This document shows positions 10,175-19,219 of a DNA stretch of 64,000 nucleotides, piece by piece. Origin of the DNA: Candidatus Heimdallarchaeota archaeon (lineage in GTDB: Archaea > Asgardarchaeota > Heimdallarchaeia > Heimdallarchaeales > Heimdallarchaeaceae); assembly GCA_018238545.1 (NCBI GenBank), contig JABCTC010000001.1, positions 62,001 through 126,000 of the forward strand, written 5' to 3'. A model generated the notes under the pieces. It was not told the DNA's origin and searched no databases. It saw only the letters and a program-made list of their open reading frames with translations. The position numbers and the translations under genes are program-made. Position 1 is the first letter of the stretch. Each line of letters begins with the position of its first letter.

Positions 10175-10200
10175 TTATTCTTTTTCTCTTTTCTTTTTTT
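10175..10200 (+). terminator. T-rich gene-end signal
   Basis: The stop codon is followed at once by a pyrimidine tract (TTTATTCTTTTTCTC...), the usual archaeal intrinsic termination context. The same pattern follows the paralogue. Confidence 0.5.
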
Positions 10201-10410
10201 AACTCAAATTCTGTCTTTTCTTTAATTATTTTGAGTAAAAGATTTATTTACAAAAAGGATTACTAGTTTGTAATATGTTGAGTAAAAGCTCAATAGCTTT
10301 TGTGTCACCTATCTTTCTCGTCTTTTTCAATTTTTACAGTTGTATGTTTGCATTAGAGCTGGACATTAAAATAAGACTTAAAAGAAGTCTCAAGAGTATG
10401 TAGTACGAAC

Positions 10411-12387
10411 ATGAAAAAAAACAAATTCTCTTTTGTATCAATAAGAAATGTAATTATGTTTTTTATTGTATTTAGTCTAGTTTTTCAAGCCACCAACCTT
10501 AGTCTTGCAGAACTAGAAGGTGAAAATCATCCAAATCATGAACTTAACCTAACTTCTACCGATGGTATAGTTATAGGTGATGCAAATATCACTTTATACA
10601 CCTCAGGTGGTAGTGGTAATGCAGGTGACCCCTATATAATCGAAGATTTGCATGTGAATACAACTGATAAATATGCATTGTATTTCGATTCAGTCACACA
10701 CTATTTTGAAGTGAGAGATTCAACATTGTTTGGTGATGGTTATGGAATGTACGTTAAAAATCCTGGTGCTCACTTTGAAGTAATAAATTCGACTTTTATA
10801 GGTGGTACTTATGGTGTCTATATCTCAAGTGGATTTGTGTTAGATATAGCAAATTTTAACGACTGCTACATAGAAGGATCTCTTTCAATAGGTGGATCAA
10901 ACGTTCATGGATTGAACATCCACCATAGCACGATGGTTCACAATCAAGGAACAACTTATTATAGTAGACTGAATTTCACAAACAATATTGTTTATGCACG
11001 TGGAAGCTCGTTAATGGGAATACAACATTATGACAATATAGTGAAAAATAACATTTTCTATGGTAATAATTCCTACTTCAGAAATATGAGAGCAGTGAAT
11101 TCAACAATCGAAGATAATGTCTTCTACAACTCAAGTTTTTACATTTATGATGATGATTTGGCAGATATGCTGAGCAATACTTATTCTAATAATGCAATTA
11201 ATGGTAAACCCTTTGGTTTTCTTTATGATATCTCAGATACAACAATTACAGATGAATATGGTCAAATATACTTGCTTAATTCAGATAATGTAGAAATTAG
11301 TAATGTTGATTTTGTAAACGTGTATATGGGAATACAAGCGTTTAACTGTTCAAACTTGCTTATTGAAAGTGTAACTGTGATTGGATATAAGGGGATCTTA
11401 CTAGAATTCGTGAATAATTTAGCAGTTAAAGATTCAACCTTCTATTGCTATAGTACAGGAATATATATATCCAATGTAGAAGACTTAACTGTTCAAAACA
11501 ACTATTACGAAGGATACTCATATGGCTTTGAGATCTATAATTTCGTAAATTACAAAATTAACAACAATACTATCTATTATTCTACAGAAACAGGTGTATA
11601 TTTCGAAAATGGAGAAGAAGGGGAATTAAAGTATAATATAATCATTTGTGAGATAGAAGATGAAGGAAGCCAGTTGCCTATCTATCTTTGGGATATATAT
11701 AATACAAGTATATACTATAATGTTTTCATAGGGTTGGGGAATGAAACAGCATATCTAGCATATGAAGGATCTTGTGATAACGTAACTTGGTATAATCCTA
11801 CTTTAGAAATTGGTAATTTCTGGTCAAGCTGGAACCAATCAGGAGCTTATCAGATAGAAGGAGATGGGAATCTTGATCTGTATCCAATGATAGATTTCGA
11901 TGGAGATACATTGAATGAAACAATGGAAGTATTGGTTTACTTTACTGATCCTTTTAATAGTGACAGCGATTTTGATGGTTTAACTGACGATGAAGAGATT
12001 TTTACATATGGAACTGATCCTAACGATGAAGATGGGGACGATGATAATCTATCAGATGGTGAAGAAATTCTAGTTTATGGTAGTGATCCTCAGAATAACG
12101 ACACTGATTCAGATGGTCTAGATGATGGGGAAGAGGTTCTTATTTATGAAACATCACCAACAAATAACGACACTGATTCTGATGGTTTTTCAGATTATGA
12201 AGAAGTAGTGGCTGGAACTGATCCTTTAAACTCTTCCAGTTTTCCATATCTGGAACCACCTAATACTCCATCTTACCTTGGTCTCATTTTAGGTCTAACA
12301 GGAGGATTTCTAGCAGTAGCTGGTGCGACTGTTTATGTTCTAATAAAGAAAGGTGTAATTAAGCTTCCAAAGAAAATAACAAAATAA
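10411..12387 (+). CDS. surface protein paralogue: beta-helix plus Ca-binding repeats
   Basis: 658 residues, paralogous to the preceding gene. Signal peptide (FFIVFSLVFQATNLSLA), a parallel beta-helix of PbH1-type repeats to about residue 480, then about five Asp-rich type-3-like repeats (DSDFDGLTDDEEI, DGDDDNLSDGEEI, DTDSDGLDDGEEV). A Pro-rich spacer leads to a C-terminal helix and basic tail (LGLILGLTGGFLAVAGATVYVLIKKGVI). Unlike its neighbour it lacks an EFG motif before the helix, so it may simply be membrane anchored. A TATA-like ATTAAAATAAGACTTAAAAG lies upstream. The pair probably arose by tandem duplication; roles in adhesion or glycan binding are inferred. Confidence 0.85.
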   Translation: MKKNKFSFVSIRNVIMFFIVFSLVFQATNLSLAELEGENHPNHELNLTSTDGIVIGDANITLYTSGGSGNAGDPYIIEDLHVNTTDKYALYFDSVTHYFEVRDSTLFGDGYGMYVKNPGAHFEVINSTFIGGTYGVYISSGFVLDIANFNDCYIEGSLSIGGSNVHGLNIHHSTMVHNQGTTYYSRLNFTNNIVYARGSSLMGIQHYDNIVKNNIFYGNNSYFRNMRAVNSTIEDNVFYNSSFYIYDDDLADMLSNTYSNNAINGKPFGFLYDISDTTITDEYGQIYLLNSDNVEISNVDFVNVYMGIQAFNCSNLLIESVTVIGYKGILLEFVNNLAVKDSTFYCYSTGIYISNVEDLTVQNNYYEGYSYGFEIYNFVNYKINNNTIYYSTETGVYFENGEEGELKYNIIICEIEDEGSQLPIYLWDIYNTSIYYNVFIGLGNETAYLAYEGSCDNVTWYNPTLEIGNFWSSWNQSGAYQIEGDGNLDLYPMIDFDGDTLNETMEVLVYFTDPFNSDSDFDGLTDDEEIFTYGTDPNDEDGDDDNLSDGEEILVYGSDPQNNDTDSDGLDDGEEVLIYETSPTNNDTDSDGFSDYEEVVAGTDPLNSSSFPYLEPPNTPSYLGLILGLTGGFLAVAGATVYVLIKKGVIKLPKKITK

Positions 12388-12390
12388 TTA

Positions 12391-12414
12391 CTTCCTTTTT
12401 TTCTTTTCTTTTCA
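12391..12414 (+). terminator. T-rich gene-end signal
   Basis: A pyrimidine tract (CTTCCTTTTTTTCTTTTC...) begins four bases after the stop codon. Confidence 0.5.
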
Positions 12415-12500
12415 CAATTCCCTTTATTCCCTAACTTATGGCCCTTTTGTATAGATATTTAAGGAATAAACTAATTGTCTAAGCTTAAGGAGTTGTTAAG

Positions 12501-13271
12501 ATGGAAGAAGAATTCAGTGATGAGCTACCAAAAGAAGAGCTTAGTGATGATGTAAAGGAAGAGCTTGAAGAGGAGCTTGAGGAACTTATTGAAGAAGTAG
12601 AAGAAGAAATCGACGAAGAACTCAAAGAAGAAGAAGAAGAAGAACCAGTAGATGAGCTTGTCGAGGAACTAAAAGAAATAGCCGAAGATGAAGATGACAT
12701 AGAAGAGATTGAGGAAGAAACTGTTGAAGAAGTGATTGAAGAATCTGTAGAAGATGTAGTAGAAGACATTATAGAAGAAATCGACGAAGAACCTGTAGAT
12801 GAAGAGATCATTGAAGAAATCGTTGAAGATATTGTCGAAGTGGAAGACAAACCTGAAGAAGAAACAGAGAAAGTAGAACCTATACTAGAAGCAATACCTG
12901 AAGAAGACGTTAAAATAGGTGGTAAGCTTCAAATTACACTCTTAGATGTTCCAGGAGAAGTTATTCCTTTTGGATATGATCTATCTAAAAACAAGTTAGT
13001 GATTAATGAAAACGAAGCCATGAAGGTTAAAATACTATATTCCTGGTTTTATGGTCAAAAGAAGAGTTTAGATGAGATATCAGCTGCTACAAGATTAACA
13101 ATTGATCAAATTGAAGAAATACTTGGAAATCCAATATACTTTGGAAAGATTTTCTTTGAAGATTCCCTTCAACTAGGTGATTATCAGCAAATACTTACTG
13201 AAAAATATTGTAGAATAAACAAAATCGATGCAACAAAGATAGAGGAAGAATATCTTTCTGCAAAAGCATAA
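12501..13271 (+). CDS. acidic-tail protein with an orphan serine-recombinase ('Recombinase') domain
   Basis: 256 residues. Residues 1-135 are almost entirely Glu/Asp with Val/Ile/Leu at heptad-like spacing, probably a long acidic helix or disordered arm. Residues ~140-225 read VIPFGYDLSKNKLVINENEAMKVK, then SLDEISAAT, then IEEILGNPIYFGKIFFE. This is the signature of the DNA-binding Recombinase domain (PF07508) of large serine recombinases: PFGY, a helix with 'V.EIF.Y..G.S...IA', then 'I..IL.NP.Y.G'. The catalytic resolvase domain with its Ser is absent. It may be a domesticated DNA-binding or DNA-mimic factor. No element ends are seen around it. Confidence 0.7.
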   Translation: MEEEFSDELPKEELSDDVKEELEEELEELIEEVEEEIDEELKEEEEEEPVDELVEELKEIAEDEDDIEEIEEETVEEVIEESVEDVVEDIIEEIDEEPVDEEIIEEIVEDIVEVEDKPEEETEKVEPILEAIPEEDVKIGGKLQITLLDVPGEVIPFGYDLSKNKLVINENEAMKVKILYSWFYGQKKSLDEISAATRLTIDQIEEILGNPIYFGKIFFEDSLQLGDYQQILTEKYCRINKIDATKIEEEYLSAKA

Positions 13272-13320
13272 GAACGTCAATTGAGTAAACTCAATTTTCT
13301 TTTCGCTTTTTTTACTATTT

Positions 13321-13408
13321 TAAGCCAATAATCTATTGTTTCATATCTCCTAATTATTTCTTTTTTCTCCTCAATATCCGCTTTTTTATGTTCCAAATCC
13401 CAAATGGA
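13321..13408 (-). repeat. left-behind 3' end of the 121-aa gene (direct repeat, left copy)
   Basis: On the minus strand this codes VSIWDLEHKKADIEEKKE and then IIRRYETID, matching residues of the gene at 14095-14460 with one Ile/Val change despite about ten base differences, nearly all synonymous. It then continues YWLKIVKKAKRK...LLN to a stop near 13282. No gene body precedes it. With the copy at 14094-14182 it brackets the TA pair. Confidence 0.75.
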
Positions 13409-13487
13409 AACATGATTTCTCTTCTTTTATAGCTGTTTTGTGTTAAAAAGGAAAAGGATTATTAAGCTAAAAACCACTGTTTCATTA

Positions 13488-13676
13488 ATGACAGTAGAGT
13501 CGGAATTAGAAGAAATAAAGAAACAAATGCATGAAATTTCTAAGAAATTAGATGATTTGCTTTCAGATAGAGATGTAATTGCTATGTTAAAACTATCAGA
13601 GCTTTCTCTAAAGGAATTTCTTGACAATGAACCGAATCTATATTCACTTGAAGATCTAAAGGTTAGATATCAATGA
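13488..13676 (+). CDS. antitoxin of a MazEF/PemIK-like pair
   Basis: 62 residues from ATG 13488 (MTVESELEEIKKQMHEISKKLDD). The first half is a predicted coiled coil; the C-terminal half (LSLKEFLDNEPNLYSLEDLKVRYQ) probably wraps the toxin. The frame is open to 13440, but the upstream residues are Lys-rich and the internal ATG gives a more typical start. The stop overlaps the toxin start (ATGA), so the two are translationally coupled. No DNA-binding fold is recognised. It is identified as antitoxin by position and size. Confidence 0.6.
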   Translation: MTVESELEEIKKQMHEISKKLDDLLSDRDVIAMLKLSELSLKEFLDNEPNLYSLEDLKVRYQ

Positions 13677-14002
13677 AAGGTAAATTTGTTCTCTTACCCT
13701 TTCCGTTCACAGATCTAACAAAAGCTAAGTTACGTCCAGCTCTTATTATTTTTGAAAGCACAAAAGATGTTATTGTCAGTTTTATCTCTTCAAAAATACC
13801 TGATACAATATTGGATACAGAAATCTTGCTTACTGTTAATAATAAAGATTTTCAACTTTCAGGATTGAAGGTAGATTCAGTAATTAAGCTTGATAAAATT
13901 GCAACTATATTGAAGGATTTGATTATTGGAGAGATTGGTGAAGTTGGGAATGATTTAAGAAAAGAAGTTAATGCTAAACTATCCAAGATTCTCCGAATTT
14001 AG
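13673..14002 (+). CDS. MazF/PemK-type endoribonuclease toxin
   Basis: 109 residues. The opening KGKFVLLPFPFTDLTKAKLRPALII is the MazF/PemK pattern (beta-strand, PFPF.D......RPALV). VIVSFISSKIPD follows, then a C-terminal helix with LKDLIIGEIGEVGNDLRKEV. Members cut mRNA at short sequences to halt growth. The gene appears whole and overlaps its antitoxin by four bases. The TA pair lies between two copies of a neighbouring gene's 3' end, suggesting that it arrived on an integrating segment. Confidence 0.75.
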   Translation: MKGKFVLLPFPFTDLTKAKLRPALIIFESTKDVIVSFISSKIPDTILDTEILLTVNNKDFQLSGLKVDSVIKLDKIATILKDLIIGEIGEVGNDLRKEVNAKLSKILRI

Positions 14003-14093
14003 TAGCAATGCTGAATATTGACATAGCAGGTAAGAGAAAAATAATCCGTGCTAACTGTATCTCTTAATATAGCAATAAACAAGACATTGTGTT

Positions 14094-14182
14094 TTTAAGC
14101 TAAAAAATCTATTGTTTCATATCTCCTAATTATCTCTTTTTTCTCTTCAATATCTGCTTTCTTGTGCTCTAAATCCCAAACA
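14094..14182 (-). repeat. direct repeat, right copy (inside the intact 121-aa gene)
   Basis: This is the C-terminal coding end of the gene at 14095. It aligns with 13321-13408 at roughly 89% identity. A one-base indel near the end makes this copy stop after YETIDFLA, whereas the left copy reads on for about 20 further codons. Confidence 0.75.
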
Positions 14183-14460
14183 GAAACCTCTTTTATTTCT
14201 TGCCAATCCAGAAAAGAGATTTTAGCGATAGAGAATTTTTCATTTTTGTCCATGATTATCTTCGCTTCTTCTACCAATTTTTCAACAGTAAGTCTTATCT
14301 GAAGATACTGAGAAAACTGATGATAACTGTGCCAGAATTCTTTGAATAAATCGTTCATAGAGACCTCTCCTTTATCCTTCAACAATTCCTCAATTTTCTC
14401 TTCCAGAACCCTTTTTGTTAACTCCCTTAGTTCTTCCGTATCACCCCAGAGATGTGGCAT
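14095..14460 (-). CDS. hypothetical helical protein (121 aa) next to the TA pair
   Basis: Not recognised. The protein is charged and predicted helical (EELRELTKRVLEEKIEELLKDKG) with a middle segment FKEFWHSYHQFSQYLQIRLTVEKLVEEA that could be winged-helix-like, ending HKKADIEEKKEIIRRYETIDFLA. Its last ~28 codons are duplicated on the far side of the TA pair, where the reading frame has a longer C-terminus. I infer that the present C-terminus is the version brought in with the TA segment, and that the original tail is the relic at 13282-13408. Confidence 0.6.
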   Translation of the reverse strand: MPHLWGDTEELRELTKRVLEEKIEELLKDKGEVSMNDLFKEFWHSYHQFSQYLQIRLTVEKLVEEAKIIMDKNEKFSIAKISFLDWQEIKEVSVWDLEHKKADIEEKKEIIRRYETIDFLA

Positions 14461-14552
14461 ATTACTTTCAGAACTCTCTCTTGGTCGAAACTATTAAAGA
14501 GCAAAAGAAAGAAGGAGACAGTAATAAAGTATAGAAAGGGAAAAAAGGATTT

Positions 14553-15422
14553 TTAAAAAGTTGCGCCACAATTTTGGCAAAATTTTGCAGCTATTGGTTG
14601 TTTTGCTCCGCAACTTGCACAGAATTTTGTATCGGCTTGAAGATTTGATTCAGTCTGTTGAGTTCCGTATGATGTCTCCTGAGGTGCACTTGTTCCTAGA
14701 CCTATTTGAGTTGTTAATGGTAAAACATACATGATTTCTTTACTTAGTGTTTTTAATCCGAATAGAAGAAATATGAAACCTAGTATAGAACCAAAGAATC
14801 CAAATATGGTAAAGAAGTTAATAATTGATGCAATTAGATTGATGGAAACTGCAATTAGAAGAGTAATTGTTGGTGGTTGAGGATATCTCTTTGATTTTTG
14901 ATATTCAGAAAACAGTTTGTAGATAAAGAAAGCACCTGTTGCTAACGATAAATTACCAACTAACATAAGTGCTGCCCCCCCATATCTGGGGACAAAAGCA
15001 CCAAAAATTGAACTAATTATATACCCGTAAATTGCATAACTAACATATCGGGCATTTATGGAACCTGAATCAATTGTTGAAAGTTTATGAAAACCAGAAC
15101 CAAGTTTAAATGTGTTTATAATTACTTGAATTGCTAATGCTAGCACTATAAGTACAGGTATGAACATTATGATAACAAACACTAAAGCAATTGCTAGAAT
15201 TTCAGGTGCAAACATTGCTCCTATTAGAGCATATATCGATAGTGTTGCTAGACTAAACCCTATTGTTGGCACTAAGAAACCTATAATTAAGACAGAAAAC
15301 ATGATTCCAAGTGCAAAGCCAATAATGACTAACCAACTTAAGTAATTAGATATTCGCTTTGAACTATCAGCGATCTTCATTTTAACAGAGTCAAATGGTG
15401 TGGTTGGATATGCTTGAGCCAT
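14553..15422 (-). CDS. multi-pass membrane protein with C-terminal double zinc ribbon
   Basis: About 289 residues from the ATG at 15422 (a GTG at 15431 is also possible). Six or so hydrophobic segments, then a flexible linker (GTSAPQETSYGTQQTESN) and the C-terminal zinc ribbon FCASCGAKQPIAAKFCQNCG, the CxxC...CxxC 'zinc-ribbon' tail common on archaeal membrane proteins. A TATA-like ATTTATAAT lies about 30 nt upstream on the minus strand. The gene at 22993 has the same architecture with unrelated-looking membrane segments. Function unknown. Confidence 0.7.
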   Translation of the reverse strand: MAQAYPTTPFDSVKMKIADSSKRISNYLSWLVIIGFALGIMFSVLIIGFLVPTIGFSLATLSIYALIGAMFAPEILAIALVFVIIMFIPVLIVLALAIQVIINTFKLGSGFHKLSTIDSGSINARYVSYAIYGYIISSIFGAFVPRYGGAALMLVGNLSLATGAFFIYKLFSEYQKSKRYPQPPTITLLIAVSINLIASIINFFTIFGFFGSILGFIFLLFGLKTLSKEIMYVLPLTTQIGLGTSAPQETSYGTQQTESNLQADTKFCASCGAKQPIAAKFCQNCGATF

Positions 15423-15575
15423 TTTAATCACGATAGATAAACGATTCTTACAATTATAAATATCTATTCCTTTTCTCTTGTTTCCGTAAATCGAAGACTT
15501 AATACTACGATAAGTAACATTAACTATAAATATCCAAAAGACACTTTTGATACAAAAACAATCGAGGTCCTTATA

Positions 15576-18428
15576 GTGATAAAAAAGAGAAGTTTAGTTT
15601 CAATTTTTATATTAATTATTTTCTTGAGCAGTCTTGGGATTTCAGTTAGTTCGGCAGAGACAAGTTCAACAACTTCTGAAAACATAACTGATAGTATATC
15701 CTCAATCTCATCCTTTCCTTCAGAGGAAAGCATGGTAGATTATAGGATAGTTCAGATTGATGAAAACCAAAATCTAGATGGAAATATCTTCCAAGACAGC
15801 TTTGAATCAAAATTATTGGAAAGTGACAAAACAGTAATTTTCGATGCTATACTATCTTTTGATAGACCGGTAGGAGCTGATGAACAGATCTTTTTCTCAA
15901 AGAACGATATTGAAATTGTTTCAGAATATGATGTGATTTATGGTATGCATGTAAGAGGAACAGCTGAATCTATTCTTCTGCTAAATGATTTGAAAAACGC
16001 TCTTTACATTGAAGAAAATGCTGTAGGAGAAGCTTTACTCTACAATGTTACCGAACAGTTTGGCGTGAGAGATATTTGGCAAGCTTCCTTAGGGATGGGT
16101 TATACAGGTAACTCTGATAAAGCAATAGCAATTCTAGATACTGGTATAGATGACACTCATTTAGATTCAGCTTTTACTCTTGCTTATTGGCAAGATTTCG
16201 TTGGAGCAAACGCTTCACTATCTAGTCCCGTTTATTATCCTACTGCTACAGACCTAGCTGAGCATGGTACACATTGTGCAAGCATTGCTGCATCTTCAGG
16301 AGCTCAAACAACAACTGGAGCTTGGAAAGTAACCGATTCAGGATTCTTTCCAATAACAGATGGTTGGCACTATTATGGAACTGGATTTTACATTCCAACA
16401 GCTCAAACAGTAACAATAAATTTCTCCTGGTCAAACTCCGGTGGTACAGTATATGTTGGTTTTGAAGATGAATTAGGAGTAGATGTAGCTAATAATTACT
16501 TTAGTCCTGCAAGTGGAGGAGTAGGAACATTTTCTTATTCGATTTCATCTGCTGGTTGGTACTGGCCTTATTATGGAAGTGTTTCAGGAGAAGCAGGTAA
16601 TTTCTATTCTGCTGAAGTGGCATATAATTCAGGTTGGACAAATCCTTATACCGATGGAAGAGGACCTTTCACAGGTGTAGCTCCTGATAGCCAGATTGTA
16701 GGATTAAAGGTTTTAGATGATTTTGGAATAACCTATACTTCTCAATTCTTATTAGGTTTGGATTGGTTGTATAACAATGGTCAAGATTATGATGTGACTG
16801 TGGCGAGTATGAGTTTGGGTTTTGGACAAATTGTATCTTCTGTGGATACGGCTATCACAAATATTGTGAGAAACAAAGGTATCGTTTGTGTAGCAGCTGC
16901 TGGTAATGGTGGAACCTCAGCTGGAGGTATATTCTCTCCAGCTTCATGTGTTGATGTAATTTCTGTTGGTGCGGTAAATAAAGCTAATGAAATTGCTTAT
17001 TACAGTAGTGTTGGTACTGCACTTTACCCACATATTGATGTTGTAGCTCCAGGAGGGTCATGGGCTTACAGTGGCAGTGCAGCTCCATATCAACCTATTA
17101 TAGCTGGAGATTCTAATGATGGAGATGAAGCATATAGTTATGTAACCTCTTCATATCAAACACCTGGAATAGATTATTACAGTAACAACTTTCGAGGAAT
17201 GCAAGGAACAAGTATGGCCTGCCCATTTGTTGCTGGAGTAGCTCAACTAGTTATTGATGCTATGATTGATGCTGGAGAATGGGAATACTCTTGGGCTGTT
17301 GCAAAGAAAGTTAAACAGATAATCTGTATGGGCACATCAGAATTAAGAAATCTAGAAGCAACTTTAGCTAATGGAGGAGAAACTTATGATGGAGATAGCG
17401 ATGGCACTCCGCAAGTTACTCCAATTAATCGAGTAACAAAAGATTACACTGAAGGATGGGGATCAATCTATCCTATTGCAGCTATTGAAGCTGTTACAAG
17501 TTGGATGACTGTAGGAACACCAGAAACTGTTTCTCTTTCAGGTAAATTAGGTGAAACACGTGTTATCATCAGACAAGTAGATCTCGAGAGTGGTACCCTT
17601 TATCGAATGGAAGGAAACTTTACAGTGACTAATTTTATTGATGCTGATCTATTGCTTTTCCGAGAAAATCCTAGTGAAACTGGTGATCCTATGCTTTATG
17701 CTGCTTGTACTTTAGGAATTGTAGCAAATGAATCAATAATTTTCAATGTTCCAGAAGATGGTACATATTATTTTGTTGTTAAGTGGGTCGATGGTAGTTA
17801 TCAAGGAGACTGTAAATTTTCTATTGATCGTATAATTAATCTCCAATCTCATAATTATGGAGACATTCTGCAATCAGGCACAAAAATCACTTTCAATATT
17901 GATACAACAAGTCTAACATCATTGATCTACAAGTGGGACACTAATGCTCCAATAGCATTCAGCTCCCCCTATGAAGTTTACCTTCCAGTAGGTGATGGAG
18001 AACATGCTGTAACAATATACATGCAGGATACTTGGGGAAACAACGCAGAAATCTTCTATGCGTTCGTCACAGATGACACGAAACCTATCATACTCTTAGA
18101 TGGCGTTTCAAACAACGATGAAATAACTGCAACACAAAATATCTCTGTGAATATCGTTGAAGCTCATCTCCAAGGAGTGGTTTATCACTGGGATACAAGT
18201 ACTGATCAAGCTTGGGCAGAACCTTATACAACTACGGCGCCTAAGAGTGTAGGAATCCATACTTTGTCTGTAACAGCAACGGATGTAGCAGGAAACCAAG
18301 AAACAACAATTTTCACTTTTGAAGTTATCGGATCAACAACAGATCCTACAGGCAATTTCATGATACCTGTGTTTGCTGCCATATTCTCACTGATGCTGGT
18401 TGCAGTAATTCGAAGAAAGAAAAAATAA
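15576..18428 (+). CDS. secreted subtilisin-like serine protease (S8) with PPC and Ig-like domains
   Basis: 950 residues from a GTG start with GAGGT seven bases upstream. Signal peptide (LVSIFILIIFLSSLGISVSSA), then a propeptide-like region to about 150. The catalytic triad is intact: AILDTGIDD (Asp ~188), EHGTHCASIA (His ~233), GMQGTSMACPFVAG (Ser ~546), with the oxyanion Asn in AAAGNGG (~443). An insertion of about 100 residues sits between the His and the next core strand. A pre-peptidase C-terminal (PPC) domain (~645-755), two Ig/chitobiase-like repeats and a C-terminal helix ending RRKKK follow. Probably a cell-surface protease that processes or degrades extracellular protein. Confidence 0.9.
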   Translation: MIKKRSLVSIFILIIFLSSLGISVSSAETSSTTSENITDSISSISSFPSEESMVDYRIVQIDENQNLDGNIFQDSFESKLLESDKTVIFDAILSFDRPVGADEQIFFSKNDIEIVSEYDVIYGMHVRGTAESILLLNDLKNALYIEENAVGEALLYNVTEQFGVRDIWQASLGMGYTGNSDKAIAILDTGIDDTHLDSAFTLAYWQDFVGANASLSSPVYYPTATDLAEHGTHCASIAASSGAQTTTGAWKVTDSGFFPITDGWHYYGTGFYIPTAQTVTINFSWSNSGGTVYVGFEDELGVDVANNYFSPASGGVGTFSYSISSAGWYWPYYGSVSGEAGNFYSAEVAYNSGWTNPYTDGRGPFTGVAPDSQIVGLKVLDDFGITYTSQFLLGLDWLYNNGQDYDVTVASMSLGFGQIVSSVDTAITNIVRNKGIVCVAAAGNGGTSAGGIFSPASCVDVISVGAVNKANEIAYYSSVGTALYPHIDVVAPGGSWAYSGSAAPYQPIIAGDSNDGDEAYSYVTSSYQTPGIDYYSNNFRGMQGTSMACPFVAGVAQLVIDAMIDAGEWEYSWAVAKKVKQIICMGTSELRNLEATLANGGETYDGDSDGTPQVTPINRVTKDYTEGWGSIYPIAAIEAVTSWMTVGTPETVSLSGKLGETRVIIRQVDLESGTLYRMEGNFTVTNFIDADLLLFRENPSETGDPMLYAACTLGIVANESIIFNVPEDGTYYFVVKWVDGSYQGDCKFSIDRIINLQSHNYGDILQSGTKITFNIDTTSLTSLIYKWDTNAPIAFSSPYEVYLPVGDGEHAVTIYMQDTWGNNAEIFYAFVTDDTKPIILLDGVSNNDEITATQNISVNIVEAHLQGVVYHWDTSTDQAWAEPYTTTAPKSVGIHTLSVTATDVAGNQETTIFTFEVIGSTTDPTGNFMIPVFAAIFSLMLVAVIRRKKK

Positions 18429-18460
18429 CTTTCTCTTTTTCACTTTTTTTTCTCTTTTTC
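18429..18460 (+). terminator. T-rich gene-end signal
   Basis: A long pyrimidine tract follows the protease stop. The rest of 18461-18689 shows only AT-rich sequence with no gene that I can support. Confidence 0.5.
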
Positions 18461-18689
18461 TTAAACTAAAACGATTATCTTACAGAAGATTAGATTTAAA
18501 ATATCTATTGCAAATAGTACTACGTTGAGGAAAATGATTTAGTTACCCCTGGCGGAAAAATTGAAGAGAATTGCATAATATGATTTCTCAACTTCTTATG
18601 ATAAAGATATAATTATATTTCCTTTAGTTTTGATTTTCTAGTCTCCTTCCATCAAAATGATTATTAATATCAAAAAAAAACTCTAAATA

Positions 18690-19046
18690 ATGTTACCGAA
18701 AAAATTACATGTCTTCTGGTATAGAAAACTGTTTTTAGACATAAGAAGTGAAACGAGTCTAAAGCGAATACTATGGATAGGGAGCTTCTTAATGATCTTG
18801 AATGTAGTTCTAGTAATAGGCTTGGTAATGTTAGCTCTGATTTTATACCAGCTTAACTCAGTTGATGGGTTAAGTACAAACGAATTCATCTATACTGCAG
18901 TATCTTTTGTGAGTGGGTTGTTATTGCTTGCACCTCTTTTTCTAATATTTGTTCCTGGGATGCGCGCTCTTTTCTATGAAAGGGTTAGAAGAGATAAAAT
19001 AGCTGGGGAAGAAGCTGCTAAAAAAGAAACTAAAAATAGAAAATAA
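18690..19046 (+). CDS. small two-helix membrane protein
   Basis: 118 residues. A basic N-terminus (LPKKLHVFWYRKLFLDIRSETSLKR), two membrane helices (~27-52 and ~65-90), and a Lys/Glu-rich tail (RVRRDKIAGEEAAKKETKNRK). No family recognised. Both ends are predicted cytoplasmic by the positive-inside rule. Stand-alone, co-directional with the next gene. Confidence 0.6.
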   Translation: MLPKKLHVFWYRKLFLDIRSETSLKRILWIGSFLMILNVVLVIGLVMLALILYQLNSVDGLSTNEFIYTAVSFVSGLLLLAPLFLIFVPGMRALFYERVRRDKIAGEEAAKKETKNRK

Positions 19047-19219
19047 ATACCATAATGACAAATAATAACATTTTCTTCAAGATTTATTTACTGAAAATAC
19101 ATTTTGTATTTAAGCCCCACAAGAAATTTTGTGACAAGTACGCAATTAAACTGCAATTAAAAAAAACATCTTCTTAAAAGGTGGTCTTCTTTGTTAGATT
19201 AAGACATGGTGAATCTACA

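Noticed and set aside
12485-12850. Ser-rich 121-codon frame on the minus strand
   Set aside because: It is the antisense of the Glu/Asp codon run of the acidic protein; Ser/Thr content follows from GAA/GAT complements.
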